From Bacteroidota bacterium (lineage in GTDB: Bacteria; Bacteroidota; UBA10030; UBA6906), in assembly GCA_016844425.1 (NCBI GenBank), contig JAERML010000095.1, positions 1-12,916 of the forward strand: DNA of 12,916 nucleotides. The letters run 5' to 3'. Positions 7,357 to 12,916 of this stretch are shown piece by piece. The position numbers and the translations under genes are program-made. Each line of letters begins with the position of its first letter. Position 1 is the first letter of the stretch. The notes under the pieces were generated by a model. That model was given only the letters and a program-made list of their open reading frames with translations. It did no database searches and was not told where the DNA came from.

Positions 7357-8059
7357 CCGTCTTCAGCCATAAGATGGAACCTGTATCCACCGGAGCAATC
7401 CCCAGCCGCACCTTGGAGAACCCCCGCCTCGTTTTCGGCGCGGTGACGTGCTTCTCGGAGTATCGCGGTACGATGAACTCCGGCAATCCCTCCTGGTTGT
7501 ATTCAGCGAACAACACTCTCTTGCCGTCGGGGGAGAACTCAAGAACGGAATAGGAAACATCGGAGGAGGTGTTATGCGTTAGCTGGTACATCCCGGGATG
7601 CGTTGTCGGCAATACAAGAATATTGTTGGTAGTAACGGCGATTGCATCACTGGTTGGAGACCAGGTGATCTGGCTCTCGGCGGCGGGCGTCCTTGTCAAA
7701 CGGGTGATTTTCTCGAATGTCGGATCTGCTATGAACAGATCTCCTTCCTGCGTGTACGCAACCAGCTTTCCATCCGGCGACCAGACACACGAAGAGACTG
7801 CGGAGTCGAGCACTTGCCTTGTTGTTCCCCCTGCGGTAGCAATGGTCCAGAGACGGTTCCTCCCGTTTGCGTCGGCGTCCCAGTGGTAGAGGAGGTGTCT
7901 GCCGTCGGGGGAAAGCGAAGCGATGCCGGGCCTGCTCCCCGCGATATACGGCTTGTCAAAAATGCGCTTGAGGGGAAGCTGTTCTGCAATACCGACGTGC
8001 AAAGGAACCGACAACGCACAGAACAGGAGGAGGGTGACCCCGCACCAACGGATAACCAT
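7214..8059 (-). CDS. S9-family peptidase, N-terminal propeller fragment (frame-disrupted gene)
   Basis: 281 residues. A Sec signal peptide (about 1-25, VTLLLFCALSVPLHVGIA) is followed by propeller blades marked by repeated SPDG-type strands: SLSPDGRHLLY, CVWSPDGKLVAY, ITWSPTSDAIAV, LEFSPDGKRVLFAE and ASFSPDGKRILFD. The segment with 'RRGFSKVRLGI' is typical of DPP-like S9 peptidases. After 'FDRFSNER' the reading turns into unrelated sequence and ends at TGA 7216-7214, while the continuation of the enzyme is found one frame over. The start at 8059 is chosen for the signal peptide; no clear Shine-Dalgarno precedes it. It lies 19 nt after the lon stop, so it is probably in the lon operon. A truncated product would be exported without a catalytic domain and should be inactive. 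Confidence 0.82.
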   Translation of the reverse strand: MVIRWCGVTLLLFCALSVPLHVGIAEQLPLKRIFDKPYIAGSRPGIASLSPDGRHLLYHWDADANGRNRLWTIATAGGTTRQVLDSAVSSCVWSPDGKLVAYTQEGDLFIADPTFEKITRLTRTPAAESQITWSPTSDAIAVTTNNILVLPTTHPGMYQLTHNTSSDVSYSVLEFSPDGKRVLFAEYNQEGLPEFIVPRYSEKHVTAPKTRRGFSKVRLGIAPVDTGSILWLKTDVERFVLGDASFSPDGKRILFDRFSNERIPPLYVRIRRMEPSLCTNE

Positions 8060-8078
8060 AGAACGCGCATGCTGTTTA

Positions 8079-10538
8079 TTATTTTCTCTTGCCGCGAGGT
8101 TGCTTCAAGCCAAAGAGGTGCGGTATCGCGTCGAGAATCTTCGTGACAGGAATCAGCGAGAGGCCTTCTTTTACCTTTTCGGGTACCTCGGGAAGATCCT
8201 TCACATTCTCGCTCGGAATGAGAACGGTTTTGATTCTGTTGCGTTGTGCTGCAAGGAGCTTTTCTGTCAGACCCCCAATGGCAAGCACTTCTCCACGCAG
8301 TGTCACTTCACCAGTCATCGCCACATTACTCCGTGCCGGCTTGCCACTGACGGCGGAGTACATGGCCATCGCCATGGTAATGCCAGCGGAAGGCCCATCT
8401 TTCGGAATCGCTCCTTCGGGAAGATGAATGTGGATTTCCTTTCCCTTAAAAAATGATGGGTCGAGACGGAGTATCTTTGCATTTGATCGGAGATAACTCA
8501 GCGCCGCCTGGGCAGACTCTTTCATGACATCTCCGAGCTGGCCGGTCAGCGTTAGTTTCTCGGATCCCTTCATGATGCTGACATCAACATTCAGGATGTC
8601 GCCCCCAACACTTGTCCAAGCAAGTCCGGTCACCGAGCCTATGCGTAGCTTCTCGGGCCTGACACGTTCTCTGAACTTGGGCACCCCGAGAAAGCGCTCA
8701 ATTTGTGGCGGATCCACCATCACACCTTTCTTCTTCTTCCGGTCACCGTTTTTCTGCGAGCCGAGCACGATGTCCTTTGCAACCTTTCTGCAGACCGATG
8801 CAATCTCTCGTTCGAGGTTCCGTACTCCAGCCTCGCGCGTGTACTCGGTGATTATCTTGTCGATCGCCGCATCTGTGACAGAAACGTGCTTGCCTTCGAG
8901 ACCGTGTTCTTTCAGTTGTTTTGGTATGATATGCCGGCGGGCAATTTCACGTTTGTCGTGCTGGAGGTAGCCGGGAAGCTCAATGATCTCCATCCTGTCC
9001 TGCAGTGGCAACGGTATGGCGTACCGGACATTCGCCGTGGTAATGAACATCACGCGGGAAAGGTCATAGTCAACATCCAGGTAGTGATCGTTAAACGTCG
9101 TGTTCTGTTCGGGGTCGAGCACTTCCAGGAGTGCAGAAGATGGATCGCCGCGAAAATCCATACTCATCTTATCCACTTCGTCAAGCAGGAGCACGGGATT
9201 TACCACCGCGGCACGCTTCATGGACTGGATAATCTTTCCCGGCATTGAGCCGATGTAGGTCCGCCGGTGTCCACGAATTTCCGCCTCGTCCCGCATCCCA
9301 CCGAGCGAGATCCGAACGATCTTGCGGCCAAGCGCACGGGCAATAGAGTTCGCAAGTGATGTTTTCCCCACACCGGGAGGACCGACAAAACAGAGAATCT
9401 GACCTTTCATTTCCCGCACAAGGTTCAGTACTGCTATGTGCTCCAGGATCCGTTCTTTGGGTTTCTCAAGCCCAAAGTGATCATCGTCGAGGATCTTCCG
9501 GACATGTTCGATATCAAGGTTGTCCTTCGTACGTTTGTGCCAGGGAACCGAGACCATCCAATCGAGGTACCCACGAATTACGGTCGACTCCGGTGAAAGC
9601 GCGGGGGTCTTTCTCAGCTTTGCAAATTCCTCCAGCGCCTTCTCTTCTGCTAGTTTCGGCATCCGGGATTTTTTGATTTCCTCTCGGAGCTTCACAATCT
9701 CGGGCGAGGAGTCCTCGTCCCCCAGCTCATCCTGAAGAATACGGATCTGTTCCTGGATGAAATACTTCCGCTGAGACTTGGCAATGTTGTCGTGAACCTT
9801 GGTGTCGATCTCCTTTTCAATTTTCAAGACGTCGTTCTCTGAGTTCAGGATCCGGATGACTTCGTGGAGCTGATCCCGTATACTCGTCAATTGGAGAATC
9901 TTTTGTTTTACGTCGACGCTCTGAAGAATATTGGAGGCAATGTAAAAGACTTTGCGTTGCGGGTCTTTTGTATTCTCGAACGCAACCAGGACTTCGCTGG
10001 GAACGTTCCGGTTCAGGTGGACGTATTCCGCAAAGAGACTTGAGGTGTGACGCAGCAATGCATCAAGCTCAGAATCGAGGGCGATCCGTTCTGCATTGAC
10101 TTTCACCTCCGCTTGAAGAAACTTTTCGTTGGGAACCACACGCGTAATAGTCGCCTGCACCACGCCATCAACGAGAATCTTCATCAAACCATTGGGCAGC
10201 TTCAGGATCTGGATGATTTTGGCTACTGTCCCCTCATGATAGATGTCTTCCATCCCGGGCTCTTCGGTCACCGAGTTCTTCTGCGCGGCCAGGAAAATGT
10301 ACTTCTCGTGCTCCAGTGCCTGGTTCACAGCTTTGAGTGAGGATTCTCGTCCCACCAGAACAGGGAAAATCATATAAGGGAACACAACAACATCACGTAG
10401 GGGGAGAACCGGAAGTTGTTTCGGAATGGCGTGAAGCGGGTCGGAAGAGTGACTGCCGCTGGTGACTGTTTCAGATTGCATGAGATCCGGGATTACGGCT
10501 GAAAAGACGGAAAAAGGTGTCGGTAGGACACCTTTCAT
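8079..10538 (-). CDS. lon: ATP-dependent Lon protease
   Basis: Cytoplasmic AAA+ serine protease that degrades misfolded and regulatory proteins. 819 residues from the outermost ATG. The N-terminal substrate-binding domain starts at '[13 protein letters not shown]' (about 42-240), followed by a coiled-coil region. Walker A is G386-PPGVGK-T393 and Walker B has D453-E454 (LLLDEVDKM). The protease domain has the catalytic dyad Ser717 (DGPSAG) and Lys760 (GGLTEKLL). The length is usual for bacterial LonA. The coordinates are the outer limit of the frame. I think ATG 10481 (residue 20) is the more likely start, because the first 19 codons hold a perfect 9-bp hairpin, carry no Lon-like sequence and begin only about 12 bases after the predicted transcription start. 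Neither ATG has a clear Shine-Dalgarno. It heads a probable lon-peptidase-dnaX operon. Confidence 0.97.
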   Translation of the reverse strand: MKGVLPTPFSVFSAVIPDLMQSETVTSGSHSSDPLHAIPKQLPVLPLRDVVVFPYMIFPVLVGRESSLKAVNQALEHEKYIFLAAQKNSVTEEPGMEDIYHEGTVAKIIQILKLPNGLMKILVDGVVQATITRVVPNEKFLQAEVKVNAERIALDSELDALLRHTSSLFAEYVHLNRNVPSEVLVAFENTKDPQRKVFYIASNILQSVDVKQKILQLTSIRDQLHEVIRILNSENDVLKIEKEIDTKVHDNIAKSQRKYFIQEQIRILQDELGDEDSSPEIVKLREEIKKSRMPKLAEEKALEEFAKLRKTPALSPESTVIRGYLDWMVSVPWHKRTKDNLDIEHVRKILDDDHFGLEKPKERILEHIAVLNLVREMKGQILCFVGPPGVGKTSLANSIARALGRKIVRISLGGMRDEAEIRGHRRTYIGSMPGKIIQSMKRAAVVNPVLLLDEVDKMSMDFRGDPSSALLEVLDPEQNTTFNDHYLDVDYDLSRVMFITTANVRYAIPLPLQDRMEIIELPGYLQHDKREIARRHIIPKQLKEHGLEGKHVSVTDAAIDKIITEYTREAGVRNLEREIASVCRKVAKDIVLGSQKNGDRKKKKGVMVDPPQIERFLGVPKFRERVRPEKLRIGSVTGLAWTSVGGDILNVDVSIMKGSEKLTLTGQLGDVMKESAQAALSYLRSNAKILRLDPSFFKGKEIHIHLPEGAIPKDGPSAGITMAMAMYSAVSGKPARSNVAMTGEVTLRGEVLAIGGLTEKLLAAQRNRIKTVLIPSENVKDLPEVPEKVKEGLSLIPVTKILDAIPHLFGLKQPRGKRK
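10513..10535 (-). promoter_or_regulatory. Perfect 9-bp hairpin with T tract in the lon leader / first codons
   Basis: AAAGGTGTC (10535-10527 on the - strand) and GACACCTTT (10521-10513) pair perfectly around the loop CTACC. Two more T's follow, giving a run of five. It begins about 15 bases after the predicted lon transcription start. It could be an attenuator-type terminator, a 5' stabilising stem or a repressor operator. It is not the CIRCE sequence. If translation starts at ATG 10538 the hairpin begins at codon 2. Confidence 0.6.
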
Positions 10539-10556
10539 CGTTTGCTGTGTGGCAAA

Positions 10557-10585
10557 AATATACCAAGAATCGGATGGTTTGTCAA
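10557..10585 (-). promoter_or_regulatory. Strong sigma70-type promoter of lon
   Basis: On the - strand TTGACA (10585-10580, full consensus) and TATATT (10562-10557, five of six) are separated by exactly 17 bases. Transcription should start near the A at 10550. The site lies between the stop of the universal stress gene and lon, so lon need not depend on the genes upstream. The rest of the gap to 10663 shows no convincing terminator. Confidence 0.85.
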
Positions 10586-10663
10586 GGCAACGAGCCTGGA
10601 GGTAGCGTTCAGGGTTGAAGGGCTGGAAGGGACAACTTGAGCATTACCAGCGGAGACACAAAG

Positions 10664-11101
10664 TCACTTTCGATTCGGCTTCACCGTTAACACATGGCAC
10701 GATGCACGCCGTACAATTTTCTCAGTGACGCTGCCAAGGAGCATGTGTTCGATTCCTGTCTTGCCAAGCGTTCCCATGACGATGAGGTCCACCTTCTTTT
10801 CCCTGGCTGCTTTGAGAATCTCGTCTTGCGCGGTTCCCTTCCGAAGGATCAATTGGGCGCCTTTCATCGGAAAGCGCTTCGCGGCCTTCCTCAGCTCAGC
10901 AGCTGAATGTTCGAGCATTCTGTGTTCAAGTTGCAGTTGCGAGAGTCCCATTTTTACGGCAAGGACCGGTACATCAGCTACCACATGGAGTAGATAGACG
11001 CGGGACTTGAACTTTTTCGCAATGGCGGCTGCGGGAGCGAATGCTACATAGGAGGAACGCGAGAAGTCTGTCGGAACGAGGATACGAGAATAGGTGGCCA
11101 T
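10664..11101 (-). CDS. Universal stress protein, UspA family, ATP-binding type
   Basis: 145 residues, one Usp domain, normal length for the single-domain family. It starts with the typical 'YSRILVPTDFS' strand. It contains the nucleotide-binding signature G-x2-G-x9-G-S at G110-TL-G113 to G123-S124, so it should belong to the ATP-binding branch (as MJ0577), unlike E. coli UspA. 'CHVLTVKP' is the usual last strand. Family role: a cytoplasmic dimer that aids survival under starvation or other stress; the exact target is rarely known. The ATG is supported by GGAG about six bases upstream on the - strand. It lies between the anti-sigma gene (146 bp gap) and lon, in keeping with a stress theme, but the gaps suggest its own transcription unit. 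Confidence 0.95.
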   Translation of the reverse strand: MATYSRILVPTDFSRSSYVAFAPAAAIAKKFKSRVYLLHVVADVPVLAVKMGLSQLQLEHRMLEHSAAELRKAAKRFPMKGAQLILRKGTAQDEILKAAREKKVDLIVMGTLGKTGIEHMLLGSVTEKIVRRASCHVLTVKPNRK

Positions 11102-11128
11102 GAGAACTCCGGGATGTGGGCGTGGAAA

Positions 11129-11157
11129 AAGATACGTTGTCTGCTAGGGAAAAACAA
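11129..11157 (-). promoter_or_regulatory. Weak candidate promoter for the universal stress protein gene
   Basis: On the - strand TTGTTT (11157-11152) and TATCTT (11134-11129) lie 17 bases apart, some 27 bases before the ATG. The match is poor (about 3/6 and 4/6). Nothing else stands out in the 146-bp gap, and I see no terminator for the anti-sigma gene there. Confidence 0.25.
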
Positions 11158-11247
11158 ATACGGGGCAATTAACTACAGAACGGTGGGCGATGATGCGGAA
11201 AAAGAGAGCACGGGATTGAGTGGAGGAAGGACGATTGCGGTGGAGGA

Positions 11248-12102
11248 TCACCACGCTGGTTTTCCATCTGCGTCGTCTTCCGTCAAGCAGGCAATCAAGT
11301 CTTCCTTGCTCATGCGCGCAACTGCCGCACACAGTGTTCGTTCCTTTTTCCAGAGAACCACGGTACGGCCATCGTCATGGGTTTGCGAGAACCACCCCGT
11401 CGTTTCCAACGCCTGTTTGACGTCATCGGACAGATGAAGCGGCTCTCCCTTCATGACCGTTTCCCAGCACGTTTGATACATATAGACGACCTCGCTGTCA
11501 TGCGAATAGACGACATGGGCAAGCTTGGATCCGAAGTATTCATTGAACACTCCCCCTACAAGCTTGCAGTCTTTCATCTTCGGAAAGAGAACGGGAAAGT
11601 CTGTCTTGTCGGAGAAAAACTGCGCAAGGGGCTCGATTTGGCTTGACATCATCTGTGGCTTGATCTCGCCGGCAACCACAGCGCGGTAGTTGGAAAGGGA
11701 TTGGGAAACGATGTCGTTCGCAGCAAACCCTGCTTGAAGGGTGCCTTCTTTTCCCCTTTGGTCATTCAACAGGAGTACGACGGCAATGCACGCGACAGCG
11801 AACGCGATGGTAGGCTTCGCATAAGCCTTTTGTAAGAAAGAAGAGAATCGGTTCGGAGGGGTTGCGGAAAATGTTGCGGTTTCGCGTTCAAGTTGCTCCG
11901 AGATTTGTTGAACCAGGGCATCCGGTGCGCGCACGACCTTTGCCCGCCGCTGAACAATGGCTTTCGTTACAGATTCAATCTCGTATTCGTATCGGCATTG
12001 AGGACATTTCCCGATGTGGCCATGGAACGAGTCCATCTCGTCCCGCAAGAGATTCTTATCGACCGCGCCGCTGATCTGTTCCTGAAAATGTTTGCAGTTC
12101 AC
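11248..12102 (-). CDS. Membrane anti-sigma factor with zinc-binding (ZAS/zf-HC2) domain
   Basis: 284 residues from GTG 12102, supported by AGGA five bases upstream. The N-terminal cytoplasmic domain has the ZAS zinc signature: C3, then H29-x3-C33-x2-C36. A linker (about 45-95) leads to one membrane helix (P97-L112), and about 170 residues should lie in the periplasm. The family role is to hold the partner ECF sigma factor at the membrane until a signal changes the complex. Some ZAS proteins (RsrA) sense thiol oxidation through these cysteines; others respond to envelope signals by proteolysis, and the sequence does not say which applies. The periplasmic part contains two closely spaced conserved-looking strands ('DCKLVGGVFNEYFGSKLAHVVYSH') but no family I can name. 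The gene follows the sigma gene by 48 nt, as expected for a cognate pair. Confidence 0.88.
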   Translation of the reverse strand: MNCKHFQEQISGAVDKNLLRDEMDSFHGHIGKCPQCRYEYEIESVTKAIVQRRAKVVRAPDALVQQISEQLERETATFSATPPNRFSSFLQKAYAKPTIAFAVACIAVVLLLNDQRGKEGTLQAGFAANDIVSQSLSNYRAVVAGEIKPQMMSSQIEPLAQFFSDKTDFPVLFPKMKDCKLVGGVFNEYFGSKLAHVVYSHDSEVVYMYQTCWETVMKGEPLHLSDDVKQALETTGWFSQTHDDGRTVVLWKKERTLCAAVARMSKEDLIACLTEDDADGKPAW

Positions 12103-12150
12103 CTTGTCCTGACCAACTTGTTAACAATCCGTCAAATGCTCTGCTATCCT

Positions 12151-12723
12151 TTAGTCGTTAGCCACATAGCCGCGGTTCTTCGCGTAGTCTAAGAGTTGCG
12201 CACGGAGGAGTTTCCTTCCGCGGTGCAACCGCGACCGCACTGTCCCCAGCGGAATATCCACGAACTCAGCGATCTCCTCATATGTCAAACCCTCAATATC
12301 GCACAGGATAACCACCGTGCGGAAATCGTCGGGGAGTGCAGCGATCGCCTTTGCCACGTCGTCGTCCAGAAGATTGCCGAAGAGAGACTCCTGCAGGTCG
12401 CTGGTCTCGGACGATTGTCCCCGGACGGCATTGTAGAAATTCTGTACATCATCATAGTCAACCATTTCCGGCTCTTTGGTTTCCCGCCGGTAGCGATTGA
12501 TGTACGAATTCTTCAAGATACGGAACAACCACGCCCGAATGTTGGTTCCCTTCTCATACTTATCCCAGAACCGGAACGCCTTGAGATAGGTTTCTTGTAC
12601 GAGGTCGTCCGCATCGGCGGGATTGTTGGTCATCCGCAGCCCGTAGTTATAGAGCAAGTCCATATGAGGAAGGGCTTCTCGCTCAAACTCTCGTTGCTTC
12701 TGGTTTTTTGTAAAGATCGTCAT
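12151..12723 (-). CDS. ECF-type RNA polymerase sigma factor (sigma-70 family)
   Basis: 190 residues. Region sigma2 covers about 14-80 with the core-binding segment 'DADDLVQETYLKAF' (37-50) and 'NIRAWLFRILKNSYINRYRR' (61-80). A variable acidic linker runs to about 120. Region sigma4 (about 125-175) has the helix-turn-helix 'LTYEEIAEFVDIPLGTVRSR' (146-165). Sigma3 is absent, as in all ECF factors. It should direct RNA polymerase to a small set of stress or envelope genes and is probably restrained by the anti-sigma factor encoded next. Such pairs usually activate their own promoter. The region just upstream has direct repeats and an inverted repeat that could hold it, but no standard ECF promoter is clear. 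The ATG at 12723 gives the normal family N-terminus; no good Shine-Dalgarno is seen. Confidence 0.96.
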   Translation of the reverse strand: MTIFTKNQKQREFEREALPHMDLLYNYGLRMTNNPADADDLVQETYLKAFRFWDKYEKGTNIRAWLFRILKNSYINRYRRETKEPEMVDYDDVQNFYNAVRGQSSETSDLQESLFGNLLDDDVAKAIAALPDDFRTVVILCDIEGLTYEEIAEFVDIPLGTVRSRLHRGRKLLRAQLLDYAKNRGYVAND

Positions 12724-12734
12724 CGCACAGTATC

Positions 12735-12778
12735 GGTAACGTCGTCAAGGGGCAACGGGTTGCCACCGTCAAGGTAAC
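12735..12778. repeat. Direct repeats flanking an inverted repeat upstream of the sigma gene
   Basis: On the + strand GGTAAC occurs at 12735-12740 and 12773-12778, and CGTCAAGG at 12743-12750 and 12767-12774. Between them are the inverted arms GGCAAC (12751-12756) and GTTGCC (12759-12764). The cluster lies 12-55 bases before the sigma start codon, where an operator or autoregulated promoter would be expected. Confidence 0.45.
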
Positions 12779-12827
12779 ACTATCCTGCTCCATTTTCAAG
12801 ACTTCGCCCGGGAACGAATGGCTGGAG

Positions 12828-12916
12828 TTACGAATGAGGGTGGTACATCTGTAAGCGATCGAGCAATTCGTGAAACGGGAGTGACGCACCGACGCGAAGT
12901 TCCGAAGAGGATATCC
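12828..12916 (-). CDS. C-terminal end of an unrecognised gene (partial)
   Basis: From the right edge, the - strand frame starting at 12914 reads 28 residues, including 'GASLPFHELLDRLQMYHPHS', to a TAA at 12830-12828. The composition looks protein-like (amphipathic 'FHELLDRLQ'), and the stop lies 104 bases before the sigma gene. The piece is too short to assign a family, and it could be chance. Confidence 0.35.
   Translation of the reverse strand, partial: ISSSELRVGASLPFHELLDRLQMYHPHS

Noticed and set aside
7598..8146. Long + strand open frame (182 codons) opposite the S9 peptidase N-terminus
   Set aside because: It is rich in Arg/Cys in the way of antisense frames, runs across the lon-peptidase boundary, and has no recognisable motif.
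8703..9248. Long + strand open frame (181 codons) opposite lon
   Set aside because: It is the antisense of a highly conserved Lon region; the translation has no domain or biased composition typical of a real protein.
10538..10538. The hairpin in the lon leader as a CIRCE/HrcA heat-shock site
   Set aside because: The arms AAAGGTGTC/GACACCTTT and the five-base loop do not match TTAGCACTC-N9-GAGTGCTAA.
10586..10663. Possible terminator after the universal stress gene
   Set aside because: Only a four-pair GTTG/CAAC stem with a 15-base loop and no T run was found.
12118..12127. Perfect 10-bp palindrome TTGTTAACAA between the sigma and anti-sigma genes
   Set aside because: It is short and AT-rich without extension on either side; likely chance, though it could be a minor operator.
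12196..12777. + strand open frame (193 codons) opposite the sigma factor
   Set aside because: It is a mirror of the conserved sigma gene, whose own frame shows clear sigma2 and sigma4 regions.

Overview
The window looks like a chromosomal stretch from a member of the Bacteroidota/Ignavibacteria/Chlorobi assemblage, possibly a metagenome-derived contig. The pointers are a PorV/PorQ-family outer-membrane protein, an ECF sigma factor of the type common in that group, a CHASE2 adenylate cyclase and a mid-range GC content. This placement is inference from protein character; no rRNA or other marker gene is present. Coding density is high. I see no tRNA, rRNA, CRISPR array, insertion sequence or prophage gene.

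Layout. Bases 1-2623 are read on the + strand: the end of an outer-membrane beta-barrel-like protein, then a CHASE2-class III adenylate cyclase. Everything else is on the - strand and, in transcription order (right to left), is: the tail of an unrecognised gene (12916-12828), an ECF sigma factor, its zinc-binding membrane anti-sigma factor, a universal stress protein, Lon protease, an S9-family peptidase split by a frame disruption, DnaX (DNA polymerase III tau/gamma), a PorV/PorQ-family protein and a small lipoprotein. The two strands converge at 2623/2625 with one base between the stop codons.

How the genes fit together. The sigma/anti-sigma pair is a self-contained signalling unit. UspA and Lon follow and give the region a stress-response flavour. 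Lon has a near-consensus promoter (TTGACA, 17 bp, TATATT). The peptidase starts 19 nt after lon, and dnaX overlaps the peptidase stop by 4 nt, so dnaX is probably transcribed from the lon promoter. The porV-like gene has its own leader with hairpins and is coupled (TGATG) to the lipoprotein gene.

Main points for a second look. (1) An A9 run in dnaX at the domain III/IV boundary has an upstream Shine-Dalgarno-like GAGGAG and an immediate stop in the -1 frame, which is the architecture of programmed tau/gamma production. (2) An 8-bp tandem duplication at the start of the cyclase gene, when collapsed, restores an ATG start and a full N-terminal membrane anchor. (3) The S9 peptidase is broken in the middle of its propeller, directly upstream of the essential dnaX. 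(4) A 9-bp perfect hairpin lies inside the annotated first codons of lon, and the true start may be downstream of it. I did not find a wholly new multi-gene system here; most genes belong to known families.
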